A DNA stretch of 39,992 nt from the IMG/VR virus record IMGVR_UViG_3300023083_000008, positions 1-39,992 of that record. One strand, given 5' to 3'. Source of the stretch: a virus. Shown one piece after another: positions 27,388 through 35,800 of this stretch. Within the stretch, counting starts at the first letter, position 1. Each line of letters begins with the position of its first letter. Position numbers and translations under genes: made by a program. The notes under the pieces are model-generated. The model saw only the letters and a list, made by a program, of their open reading frames with translations. It was not told the origin of the DNA and did not search any database.

Positions 27388-27927
27388 ATGAGCGACGCAG
27401 CAACGAGCACGGACACGTCGAACACGGACGGCAATCAGACCAGCGGGCCCACGTCCACCGCTGGCGACGAGTTCAAGCCGATCACATCCCAGGACGACCT
27501 GAACAAAGTCGTCGCAGACCGAGTGCAGCGCGAGCGCGCCAAGTACGCGGACTACAAGGACGTGAAGACCAAGGCGGCCGAGTACGACAAGCTCGCCGAG
27601 GCCAACAAGTCGGAGATCGACAAGGCGATGGACCGGGTGACCAAGGCTGAGGCCGAAGTCGCTGCCGTCCCGTCCAAGGTCGCTGACGCGCTGCGTGCCC
27701 ACCTCGTCGCCCTGCACGAGATCGACGCAGACGACGCGGAACTGTTCCTGACCGCGAACGACCCCGAACTCCTGCTCAAGCAGGTGTCCCGCCTGACAGG
27801 CAGGGAGTCCGAGCGAACGGCCGACCAGAAGAAGGTCGGCAATCACGTGCCCAACGAGGGCAAAAATCCATCTTCCGCCGACAACGGTGAGCGCCAAGTG
27901 GCGCGCGCGTTGTTCGGCGGCTCCTAA
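27388..27927 (+). CDS. Capsid scaffolding protein
   Basis: 179 aa, GAAGGAG site upstream. Low-complexity Ser/Thr/Asp start, then FKPITSQDDLNKVVADRVQR and a long charged coiled coil (about 45-110), then LFLTANDPELLLKQVSRLTG, the pattern of scaffold proteins that precede the capsid gene in actinophages. It guides capsid assembly and is later removed. No protease motif was found. Confidence 0.88.
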   Translation: MSDAATSTDTSNTDGNQTSGPTSTAGDEFKPITSQDDLNKVVADRVQRERAKYADYKDVKTKAAEYDKLAEANKSEIDKAMDRVTKAEAEVAAVPSKVADALRAHLVALHEIDADDAELFLTANDPELLLKQVSRLTGRESERTADQKKVGNHVPNEGKNPSSADNGERQVARALFGGS

Positions 27928-27944
27928 CCGAAAGGATCACGGCA

Positions 27945-28862
27945 ATGGCCGTTATCGGAACCGGCAACATCACCCTGCCCAAGAACATTGCCGATGGCAT
28001 GTTCAAGAAGCCTCAGACCGGCTCTGCCGTCGTCGCCCTTTCGGGTGCCGAGCCGCAGAAGTTTGGCGAGGTCACCCACATGACCCTGACCGGCCGCCCC
28101 CGCGCGGAACTCGTCGGCGAGGCCGCGCAGAAGTCCAGTACCACCACGACCTTCGGAACCAAGGTCGTCACCCCGCACAAGTTCCAGGTGACGCAGCGGT
28201 TCAACCAGGAAGTCAAGTGGGCTGACGACGACTACCAGCTCGGCGTTCTTCGCACCCTCGCCGACGAGGGCGGCGAGGCTCTGGCCCGCGCGCTCGACCT
28301 CGGCGTCTTCCACGGCATCAACCCGCTGACCGGCGCCACCGCAGCTTCGATCGCCGCTGGTGATCGAATCGGGACCACGACCAACTCGGTCGAGATCACG
28401 ACCGCGACCCTCACCACGCCCGATCTGGTCATCGAGCAGGCCGCTGGCCTCGTCATCGCTGACGGCTACATTCCCAACGGCATCGCGTTCGACCCCACCT
28501 ACTCGTGGACGACCGCGACCGCCCGTTACGCAGACGGCCGCAAGAAGTACCCCGAGCTCGGCTTCGGCGCCAACGTCACTGCGTTCGAGGGCCTGTCGGC
28601 GTACTCCACCAGCACGGTCTCGGGCCTGCCCGAAATCGCGTCGAACAGCAACATCAAGGCCATCGTCGGCCAGTGGGACCTGCTGCGCTGGGGCGTCCAG
28701 GTGGCCGTGCCGGTCGAGCTGATCGAGTTCGGCGACCCGGACGGGCAGGGCGACCTCAAGCGTCAGAACCAGATCGCCCTGCGCCTGGAGGTCGTCTACG
28801 GCTGGGGAATCATGGATCTTGACGGCTTCGCGACCGTCAAGGACGCGGTGGCGAACGTCTGA
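27945..28862 (+). CDS. Major capsid protein (HK97 fold)
   Basis: 305 aa, AAAGGA site upstream. The protein has the expected size and layout: MFKKPQTGSAVVALSGAEPQ near the start, an E-loop-like segment (AELVGEAAQKSSTTTTFG), the spine helix (ADEGGEALARALDLGVFHGI), and P-domain/A-domain stretches (PNGIAFDPTYSW, then VAVPVELIEFGDPDG). It forms the icosahedral shell. The N-terminal delta domain is short, which fits the presence of a separate scaffold gene. TGATG overlap with the next gene. Confidence 0.93.
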   Translation: MAVIGTGNITLPKNIADGMFKKPQTGSAVVALSGAEPQKFGEVTHMTLTGRPRAELVGEAAQKSSTTTTFGTKVVTPHKFQVTQRFNQEVKWADDDYQLGVLRTLADEGGEALARALDLGVFHGINPLTGATAASIAAGDRIGTTTNSVEITTATLTTPDLVIEQAAGLVIADGYIPNGIAFDPTYSWTTATARYADGRKKYPELGFGANVTAFEGLSAYSTSTVSGLPEIASNSNIKAIVGQWDLLRWGVQVAVPVELIEFGDPDGQGDLKRQNQIALRLEVVYGWGIMDLDGFATVKDAVANV

Positions 28863-29005
28863 TGGGCACCTTTACCAGCCCCGCAGGCGTGACGTTCTCT
28901 GTCGATGACAGTAAGGACGACCGATACGGCGAAGGCTTCGAGCCTGTCGACGAGTCGAAGAAGACGCCGGCCAAGAAGGCAGCGTCCAGCAAGTCCGAGA
29001 AGTAG
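28862..29005 (+). CDS. Small basic-tailed protein after the capsid gene, 47 aa
   Basis: TGATG overlap with the capsid gene. A short beta-like start (GTFTSPAGVTFSVDD), an acidic middle, and a Lys/Ala/Ser tail (KKTPAKKAASSKSEK). The same layout recurs in the gene before the tail tube (31058). It could be a capsid-associated or decoration peptide, or bind DNA through its basic tail; no family is known to me. Confidence 0.65.
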   Translation: MGTFTSPAGVTFSVDDSKDDRYGEGFEPVDESKKTPAKKAASSKSEK

Positions 29006-29023
29006 TCGAGAGGCGGTGCGGCC

Positions 29024-29491
29024 ATGTACGTGACACCCGATGACATCGCGGTAGCACTAGGTCGCACCGCCCCCGACCCCGGCCAACCGGAGTATGAACA
29101 GTGGCTGGTGTGGATCAGCGACGCCGAGTTGCTGATCTCTGCACGCCTCGGCGACCTTGACCTGCTTGATGGGCCGAAGCTGAGCTACGTCATCCGCGAG
29201 GCGGTCGTCGCTCACATCCGCAACCCGGACGACGCCACACAGGTAGAAATCGCAGTCGATGATGCGCGCGCCTCGCGCACGTACAAGTCGAGCCGTGGTC
29301 GCGTCACCATCATCGACGAGTGGTGGAACCTCCTCAAACCATCCGACACCACGGGCGGCGCGTTCTCGTTCCGCCCGTCGAGCTACTGCGCATCGCACCT
29401 GCCCTGGTGTTCGCAGATGCTTGGCGCGTCCTATTGCTCGTGCGGCGTAGACATCGCGGGATACCCGATCTTTGAGTCGGACGAGCTCTGA
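29024..29491 (+). CDS. Head-to-tail adaptor with Cys-rich C-terminus
   Basis: 155 aa. The helical first 75 residues (YVTPDDIAVALGRTA, then WLVWISDAELLISARLGDLD) match the gp6/gp15-type adaptor that docks under the portal. The C-terminus departs from the usual length: SSYCASHLPWCSQMLGASYC, then SCGVD: four or five Cys in 25 residues, perhaps a metal or disulfide site. TGATG overlap with the next gene. Confidence 0.8.
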   Translation: MYVTPDDIAVALGRTAPDPGQPEYEQWLVWISDAELLISARLGDLDLLDGPKLSYVIREAVVAHIRNPDDATQVEIAVDDARASRTYKSSRGRVTIIDEWWNLLKPSDTTGGAFSFRPSSYCASHLPWCSQMLGASYCSCGVDIAGYPIFESDEL

Positions 29492-29919
29492 TGCTCGGCG
29501 ACGACATCGCGTGGGCGCTCCCCGAACTTCGCCGCGCGGCCGAGTCGAACATGACGGACGCCTGCACCATCACCCGCCCCGACCCCAACGCGGACCCGGT
29601 CGAGATGGACCCAGAAACGGGCCAGTACCCCGAGTCAGCGCGCATCACGGTCTACGTGGGCAAGTGCCGCATCCAGGCAAAGTCGGTCATCGCGTCGGGT
29701 ACTGATTCCAACGCGGGTGAGCGCGCGGGGACGACGCAGGAATTGGAGCTGCAACTCCCTGTCGCCGGCACTGAGGGCGTGTCTGTTGATGACGTGGTCG
29801 AGGTGACTGCGGCTGTCATGGACTCGTCGCTGGTCGGCCGCATCTACACGGTCACTGCGCCGCATGAGAAGTCGCAGGCCACCGCGCGCCGGCTGAGGAT
29901 CGAGAGGACGACGTCGTGA
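29491..29919 (+). CDS. Head-tail connector (head closure, DUF6093-like)
   Basis: 142 aa. Ends in a conserved-looking pattern ARRLRIERTTS after a beta-rich body (ELELQLPVAGTEGVSVDDVV, then GRIYTVTAPHEK); MTDACTITRPDP near the start is typical of the DUF6093 family encoded between adaptor and HK97-gp10-like genes. It stops DNA leakage after packaging. GTGA overlap with the next gene. Confidence 0.8.
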   Translation: MLGDDIAWALPELRRAAESNMTDACTITRPDPNADPVEMDPETGQYPESARITVYVGKCRIQAKSVIASGTDSNAGERAGTTQELELQLPVAGTEGVSVDDVVEVTAAVMDSSLVGRIYTVTAPHEKSQATARRLRIERTTS

Positions 29920-30302
29920 GTATCGAGTTCGACTCCTCCGAGGTCAAGCGGCTCGCCCTGGACTTGTCTGGCGCCCCCGGTCGGATCCAGCGCCGCGCAC
30001 CCAAGACTCTCCGCAAGGGCGCGTTCGACGTGAAGCAGCGGCTCCGTCGTGACGCTGAGGGACACGCCTACCTTCCCGGCCTGGCTGCGAAGGCGGCGTA
30101 CAGCGAGTTCACGCCGCTCTCCTACGAGATCGGCTTCGACAAAGGCTCAACCGGGTCGCTTGGCAACGTCGCTGTTTACGGCACGTCGAACAACGCGCCG
30201 ATCATGTCCAGTCCCGCCGATCACCTTCGGCTTGAGCTGCCGACGATTCTGCGCCACCTTGCAGACGACGGCGAAGAGTCTGTGCTCGGTGATGGCAAGT
30301 GA
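29916..30302 (+). CDS. Head-tail joining protein (HK97 gp10-like)
   Basis: 128 aa from GTG. An Arg-rich helix (PGRIQRRAPKTLRKGAFDVK) and LGNVAVYGTSNNAPIMSSPA followed by HLRLELPTILRHLAD are typical of HK97 gp10-like neck proteins. Acts where the tail attaches. GTGA overlap with the tail terminator gene. Confidence 0.8.
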   Translation: MSIEFDSSEVKRLALDLSGAPGRIQRRAPKTLRKGAFDVKQRLRRDAEGHAYLPGLAAKAAYSEFTPLSYEIGFDKGSTGSLGNVAVYGTSNNAPIMSSPADHLRLELPTILRHLADDGEESVLGDGK

Positions 30303-30733
30303 CAGCCGACGTCGACGTCCTCGCCAAGCTAGACGCCTCCCCCACGCTAGTCGTCGTCGCTGAGGGTAAGACGGGTGGGATGAACTCGGTCTATCGGGGT
30401 TTCCCGGCTGTCGATACGACGGTGAAGGTCATCACGCTCGCGTTGCCGTACTTGGTCTACGTGACCTCGCCCGGCTACGACCGCGACGAACGGTTTAGCG
30501 GTTCCGTGAGCGGGCGCGTGCTCGACTTCCAGCTAACCGGTGTCGGGCAGTCCGAGACGCAGGCCAAGTGGATTCTCGACCAGGCGCGCACGGTCCTGAA
30601 CCGCAAACGCCTGAACGGGTCGCTCATCAAGCGGTCGGACGACAACCAGTTCGTGCGCCGCGATGACGACTACACGCGATCTGGCGGGCTCCCGATCTTC
30701 TTCGGGGTCGACCGCTACTCCGTAGCGGTTTAA
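30299..30733 (+). CDS. Tail terminator protein
   Basis: 144 aa from GTG. Two beta regions (TVKVITLALPYLVYVTSPGY, then SVSGRVLDFQLTGVGQS) and the helix ETQAKWILDQARTVLNRKRL match tail terminator proteins of actinophages, which cap the tail tube and join it to the head. The last 4 bp overlap the end of the leftward moron gene. Confidence 0.78.
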   Translation: MTADVDVLAKLDASPTLVVVAEGKTGGMNSVYRGFPAVDTTVKVITLALPYLVYVTSPGYDRDERFSGSVSGRVLDFQLTGVGQSETQAKWILDQARTVLNRKRLNGSLIKRSDDNQFVRRDDDYTRSGGLPIFFGVDRYSVAV

Positions 30734-31029
30734 ACCACGTCCCACTGCATCTTGCAGTTGCCGCACGTCAACTGACGTGCCAACTCTTTGCGCGACAGGC
30801 CGGTAGCGGCTGCAGACAGGCCGCCTGTGAGTACCGCGCCCGCGGCCTTGCCGCCGCTAATCCCCGTCTTGCGGTCAAGAAGTCGGATCGTCACATGCCC
30901 ACGCTGCTGGCAATGCGGGCACACGATTTGGCCCGCTCCTACGTTCGCTTGAGCACCGCGCGACTCGCTGGCCTTCTTCCCCACAAAGAAGAAGCCGACC
31001 ACTCCCAGGATCACTAGAACCGTTGTCAT
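30730..31029 (-). CDS. Moron: membrane protein with split zinc ribbon, opposite strand
   Basis: 99 aa on the minus strand inside the otherwise rightward tail operon. An N-terminal TM (about 1-17, TTVLVILGVVGFFFVG), a charged stretch, CPHCQQRG (Cys37, Cys40), a hydrophobic Gly/Ala segment (about 57-78) and CGNCKMQWDV (Cys89, Cys92) complete a zinc ribbon. A TAGGGT box lies 6 bp before its ATG, which would give a leaderless message independent of the late operon. Opposite orientation and its own promoter are the marks of a moron expressed in the prophage, for example in superinfection exclusion or host envelope change (inference). Confidence 0.75.
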   Translation of the reverse strand: MTTVLVILGVVGFFFVGKKASESRGAQANVGAGQIVCPHCQQRGHVTIRLLDRKTGISGGKAAGAVLTGGLSAAATGLSRKELARQLTCGNCKMQWDVV

Positions 31030-31057
31030 CCCCGCACCCTACGCCCAAGGAGTCACC

Positions 31058-31294
31058 GTGTCTGACGATCATCCGTTCGTCCGTGTCAAGGACCCCATCT
31101 TCGGCCACTTCAGTACCCGCAAGCCGGGTGTCTGGAAGGACGCCGAGGTCACCGACGATCCCGCTGTGGACGTCAACGGCAAGCCACTTCCGGCCAAGCC
31201 CCGAGTCTCCGTAGCCAAGAAGGCCGCGGCCAGCAAGACCTCCACTAACGGCGACGAGCACGCCACTACGCCCGAGAGGGGCAATGCATCATGA
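31058..31294 (+). CDS. Small basic-tailed protein before the tail tube, 78 aa
   Basis: GTG start with AAGGAG 7 nt upstream. VRVKDPIFGHFSTRKPGVW, then a Lys/Ala/Ser tail (VSVAKKAAASKTS). The same Lys/Ala/Ser tail type is seen in the peptide after the capsid gene (28862). The DPxTGxxxS-like start of this family is common just before actinophage tail tube genes; function unknown. ATGA overlap with the tail tube gene. Confidence 0.65.
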   Translation: MSDDHPFVRVKDPIFGHFSTRKPGVWKDAEVTDDPAVDVNGKPLPAKPRVSVAKKAAASKTSTNGDEHATTPERGNAS

Positions 31295-31797
31295 CAGTCT
31301 CGATCCCGGACAGCGTGCTGGCCGAAGGAAACGTGAAGGTGGTTTTCGTTCCGACGCTTGCCACCGTCTCCGCCGTGACGCTGAACGCTGGCGTCGACAT
31401 CTCGTGCTACCTGATGGCCGACTGGGATGGACCGACCGCGGCGCAGAACACAGGCGAGTCGCGGCGCTTCTGCTCCCGCGAGTCCTTCCAGCGCCTGGGC
31501 CGTACCACGTGGACCATCGCCCCTTTGGTCTACACCTACGGGCCTCAGGATGACGCGGGCGACATCAACGCCGCTCGTGAAGCTCTCGCCGAAGGCACGG
31601 AAGGCTTCCTCGTCGTCGGCTTCGGCATCGAGCCCTCCGCGGACTTCGCTGCGACCGACATCGTCGACATTTTCCCGGTCGAAGCTGGCGTGCAGGTCAA
31701 GAACCCGCGCGGCGCCGATGAGTTCGCCCCGTTGACGATCACGCAGACCCTCGCCGTTACGAACCTGGTTCGCCAGGACGTCGCGGTCGTCGCCTGA
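31291..31797 (+). CDS. Major tail tube protein
   Basis: 168 aa. Beta-rich with SAVTLNAGVDISCYLMADWD near the start and ITQTLAVTNLVRQDVAVVA at the end, the typical end of siphophage tail tube proteins of actinophages. It polymerises around the tape measure. It is followed by a strong hairpin, then the tail chaperone genes, matching the need for much more tube protein than chaperone. Confidence 0.88.
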   Translation: MTVSIPDSVLAEGNVKVVFVPTLATVSAVTLNAGVDISCYLMADWDGPTAAQNTGESRRFCSRESFQRLGRTTWTIAPLVYTYGPQDDAGDINAAREALAEGTEGFLVVGFGIEPSADFAATDIVDIFPVEAGVQVKNPRGADEFAPLTITQTLAVTNLVRQDVAVVA

Positions 31798-31807
31798 TCC
31801 CACGATC

Positions 31808-31841
31808 GCGGGCGGCGGCTTTGCTCGAGGCCGCCGCCCGC
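31808..31841 (+). terminator. Strong hairpin after tail tube gene (attenuator)
   Basis: GCGGGCGGCGGC (31808-31819) pairs perfectly over 12 bp with GCCGCCGCCCGC (31830-31841), 10-nt loop, followed by TTCT. Probably a partial terminator or mRNA 3' stabiliser that lowers expression of the genes behind it. Confidence 0.7.
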
Positions 31842-31885
31842 TTCTGCACCCATCGAGCATTCGAGCATCGAGCGAAGGACACCTT

Positions 31886-32452
31886 ATGCCAAAGATCAGC
31901 CATCGACGATCCGCAATTGTTGAACTCGCACAGGGTGACGACGTCGCAGCGCTCAAGGCGCTCCGCGAGGAAATGGCGGAGATCAACGCTCTTGAGGTGG
32001 CGTCTGGAACTCGGTTCGGGGGCAAGTCGGGAGTTCCTGCAAAGGCCCGCGAGTTCGACAAGCTAAAGGCGAAGGCAAAAGCCGACGCAGCCAAGGTCGC
32101 GGTCTACGAGATCGCGTACAGCGACTACGGCCCATTGCAGGACCTCCACCCGCCGCGCGACGACGACGCGACCGACAAGCGAGTCGGGTACAACCGAAAG
32201 ACGTTCCCGGCTGCGCTGATGAAGGTCTCGCTCGTCGAGCCTGATACGGCGACAGACCTCGACGACCTCATCGCGAAGGGCGAGGCGGCTTTCGCGGAGC
32301 TGGGCGGCCTCTCGCAGATGCACTACACGAAGCTGATGAACGAGGCTTGGGAAGTGCACATGGGTGACGACAAGATCCCTTTCTACTCAGCAGAGTCGCT
32401 GGTCAAACAACTGAGGGACCCCGACTCCGCGCAGCGGCCAGATTCGCAGTAA
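31886..32452 (+). CDS. Tail assembly chaperone (short form, gpG-like)
   Basis: 188 aa. Charged helical protein with a Lys/Ala coil (FDKLKAKAKADAAKVAVYE) and a typical chaperone region (ATDLDDLIAKGEAAFAELGG, then YTKLMNEAWEVHMGDD). It sits between tail tube and tape measure, the fixed place of the G/GT-type chaperones. Near its end lies C-CCT-TTC (32377-32383), a canonical slippery heptamer, allowing some ribosomes to shift -1 into the 32383-32862 frame. It coats the tape measure during tail assembly. Confidence 0.87.
   Translation: MPKISHRRSAIVELAQGDDVAALKALREEMAEINALEVASGTRFGGKSGVPAKAREFDKLKAKAKADAAKVAVYEIAYSDYGPLQDLHPPRDDDATDKRVGYNRKTFPAALMKVSLVEPDTATDLDDLIAKGEAAFAELGGLSQMHYTKLMNEAWEVHMGDDKIPFYSAESLVKQLRDPDSAQRPDSQ
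32377..32383 (+). promoter_or_regulatory. Candidate -1 ribosomal slippery site C CCT TTC
   Basis: Fits X XXY YYZ in the zero frame (atC-CCT-TTC). The -1 frame is closed upstream by TGA at 32365-32367 and open onward to 32862, so a shift must occur between 32368 and the zero-frame stop at 32452; this is the only matching heptamer found there. Confidence 0.75.
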
Positions 32453-32862
32453 GCCCGTGGGTCTTTGACGGTGGCGACACCGTTGAGACCCACGAGCACT
32501 TCGATGAGAACGGAACGCTGACCGGAACCACCAGGGTCACCAAGCATTCCGAGTGGGACGAGTACACGAGGTCACGCGCCTTTGCGCTCATGGCCTACGA
32601 GTCGCAGCAGTGCCCCGGCTGCAGGAACTTCGGAACACTCGTGCCGCTCGACTCGGACCTGCGGCACGTCACGTGGGCTCAGCACGAGGGCCGAAAGGTC
32701 GAGGTCCGGCAGATGAGGTGCGTCGCGTGCGGCGCGGCCGATCTGGTGAAGAGGGACGCGGCCGAGAAGCACAAAGACGACAAGCCGACGACGGGTCATG
32801 CCGCGTGGGGCGATGGCCGCATGTTTGCGGCTGTACCGCTAATCGAGGACGAGGAGGGCTGA
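32383..32862 (+). CDS. Tail assembly chaperone, -1 frameshift extension (GT-like)
   Basis: Read after a -1 shift at 32377-32383, this adds 159 residues to the first 166 of the chaperone (about 325 aa in total). The extension includes WVFDGGDTVETHEHFDENG, EWDEYTRSRAFALMA, and a zinc-ribbon-like part: CPGCRNFG and CVACGAADL (two Cys pairs). There is no good independent start before ATG 32590, which has no ribosome site. In lambda-type tails the long form links the chaperone to the tail tip complex. Confidence 0.8.
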   Translation, partial: LLSRVAGQTTEGPRLRAAARFAVSPWVFDGGDTVETHEHFDENGTLTGTTRVTKHSEWDEYTRSRAFALMAYESQQCPGCRNFGTLVPLDSDLRHVTWAQHEGRKVEVRQMRCVACGAADLVKRDAAEKHKDDKPTTGHAAWGDGRMFAAVPLIEDEEG

Positions 32863-32866
32863 CCGG

Positions 32867-35800
32867 ATGGTCTCAGACCGGACAGTGATGACTCGCCTCA
32901 AGGCCGACATCTCGGACTTTCAGCGGGGGATGCTCGCGGCCTCGGCGAGCGCGAAGGCTTTCACCAAGGAACTCGACACCTCGACCGACCGCTCGACGAT
33001 GCTCACCCAGTCGCTGCTGGCGGTTGGTCCGGCCCTGGTCCCGATCAGCGCCGCTGCCATCCCGGCTATCTCGGGCCTGACGAATCAGCTTGGATTCGCA
33101 GTGGCGGGCGCGGGCGCTGCGGTGCTCGCGTTCCAAGGCGTCGGCGACGCCTTGCAGGCGACGAATGACTACGCCCTGGAGCCGACCGAAGCCAATTTGG
33201 CCAAGATGCGCGAGTCGCTGGCGGAGCTAGGACCCGCTGGGCGCGAGTTTGTGTCGTTCCTCCAGGAAGTCCGGCCCCACCTCCAAGGACTCCAGGATGC
33301 CGCGCAGGCCGGGCTGTTCCCTGGCATGGAGGACGGCATCGAGAGCCTCCTGACGCGCCTTCCGCAGGTGGAGCGGATCGTCGGTGAGGTGTCGGGCGCC
33401 ATCGGTGACCTGATGGCCGAGGCTGGCGACAACCTGGCCGATCCTCGCTGGGACGAGTTCTTCACGTTCATTGAGAACGAGGCACGCACCACCCTCACGG
33501 ACCTCGGTCACACGATCGGCAACCTCGGCGAGGGTTTCGCAAACCTGTGGATGGCATTCGACCCGCTGTCGGACAACTTCAGCCAATCGTTCCTCCAGAT
33601 GTCCCGCGACTTCGCCAAGTGGACTGACGGACTCGACCAGACCGAGGGGTTCCAGGAGTTCGTCGCATACATCGAGCGCGTCGGCCCGAAGGCTTGGGAC
33701 ACACTCGGCGCGCTTGGTAACGCCCTTCTCCAAGTTGTTGAGGCCGCTGCTCCCGTGGGCGAAGTCGCATTGCCGGTCATCGAAGCCGTAGCCGATGTCC
33801 TCGCGATGGTGGCAGGTTCGCCGGCAGGACCAGTGCTGATCGGTGCTGCGGCTGGCATCTCGGCGCTGTCTCGCGCTGTCTCTCTCTACAACGTGGCGAA
33901 CGGCGCCGCGCTGACAGGGACACTCGAGAAGCTCGGCGGCAAGGGGGCGGTCTTCCGATCCGCCGCAGCCGGCGCCGGCATCCTCGCGCTGTCCATGACC
34001 GATCTTGACGAGAAGATGGGCGTCAGCAACACGCTGATGGGCGCGATGGCGGGTTCAGTCATTCCCGGCTGGGGTACCGCAATCGGAGCGGCCGCGGGTC
34101 TCATGCTGGACCTGTCCTCGCAGACGGGCCGTGGCGCTGAGGCGCTGGCGGCCTTCCAGGAAGCGTTTGACGGGGCCACGACTTTAGAACAGCAGGAGTC
34201 GGTCATCTCCTCCCTGGAAGAGCGCATCAGCGCCCTCAAGGATCTGGATCTGGGTATTCTGAATGGCGACATTCAGGACCAGGTCGGCGCACTGTCCGAG
34301 GCCCTTTCTGAGATGACCGGTCAGCATCGGGATGCTGACCGAGCCGCGCAGGACCAAAGATTCGCAGAGGCTGGCCTCGGCGACCAGATGGCGGGCACGA
34401 CACAGTCGGCTCGCGATCAGACGGACGCGCTACTGACGCTTCTCGACGCCCGTAGGCGAGCCACCGAGGAAGCTCTGTCGTCTCGCGATGCTGAGCGCGC
34501 CTACGAAGCGGCGATTGACGACGCCGCGGAGTCCATCAAGCAAAACGGCCAGACCCTAGACGACGGCACCCCAAAGGGCCGGGCCAACGCGGCGGCGATC
34601 GACGGAATGATCCGGGCTTGGAATGAGCTGGATGCCGCCAGTCGCGAATCGAAGGGCGGCCTGTCGGCAGCGATCAACGAGGTGGTGCGCGCCGCCGAGA
34701 GCGCTGGGGCGAGCAAGCCGGAGATCGATGCTTTCGTCAGGTCGCTGGACACAATCGCGCCCCCTCCCCCGATAGCCATCACGGTTTCAGGCGTTCAGGC
34801 TGGCATCGACGCTGCAACCCGTCTTGGCATTGCTCTGAGCAACCTCCACGACAAGTCGATCACGATCACAACGAACCGGGTCGGCTCGTCTCCGGGCGGC
34901 ACGGGGACTACTAAGAGCGGCTATACCGGCATGCGTGTGCCGAACGGCTATGCGGACGGCGGCCGCATCCCCGGCACCCCACCGAGCGATCCGACCGAGG
35001 ACAACGTCTTCGCGATGACGGCCAAGGGCAATCCCCTGATGCTCCGCTCCCGCGAGTGGATCATCAACGAGCCCCAGTCGGACAAGAACGACCGTTGGCT
35101 GCGTGCGATCAACAACGGCCTGAACCTGGATGACCTGTTCGGCCCGATGACGATTCCCGGTTTCGCGTCGGGTGGCCGGTATGACGACTTCAAGGCCCTG
35201 ACCCGTTCTTCGAAGCTGGATCTTGCGCGCCAGGAGCAGCAGATCATCGACATTACGAAGTCGCTGAAGGAGAAGGAGACGGTCGGGAAGGGCAAGAACA
35301 AGCACACGCGCCTTGCCCTTCGCGGTCACGCCCGCGAGGTCGCCGAGCTGGAGTTGAAAGAGGCCAAGGCCGAGCTGGCGAAGATGAAGCGCGAGAACGC
35401 CGCGCTGAGGAACTACGGCACCGAGGGTGATGAAGAGCGCCTCAATGATGCCGAGGAGTTGCGCAAGAGCAACGAGCAGAAGGCGATTGACGAGGCTGAG
35501 CGCGTCGTCAAGGAGGCCGCCGACCGGTTCACCTCCACCAAGTCTTCGGCAGCCCAACTGTTCGAGATCGGCACCGCAACCTCGGCCGCAGCGGTTGATC
35601 GCAACCTGAACCGTCTGCTGGCTGATTCGTCCACGTTCCTCGGCTTGCTGGGTGACTTGAAGTCGAAGAACGCGTCTCCGTGGTTGTTGGGCGAGCTGGT
35701 GAAGGCTGGTCCGACGCCGGGTGCGATCAAGTTGGCGCGGCAGTACAACACCGATCAGAACGCGCTGAACAGCATCAACGCCCGCGCCTCCCAGATCGAC

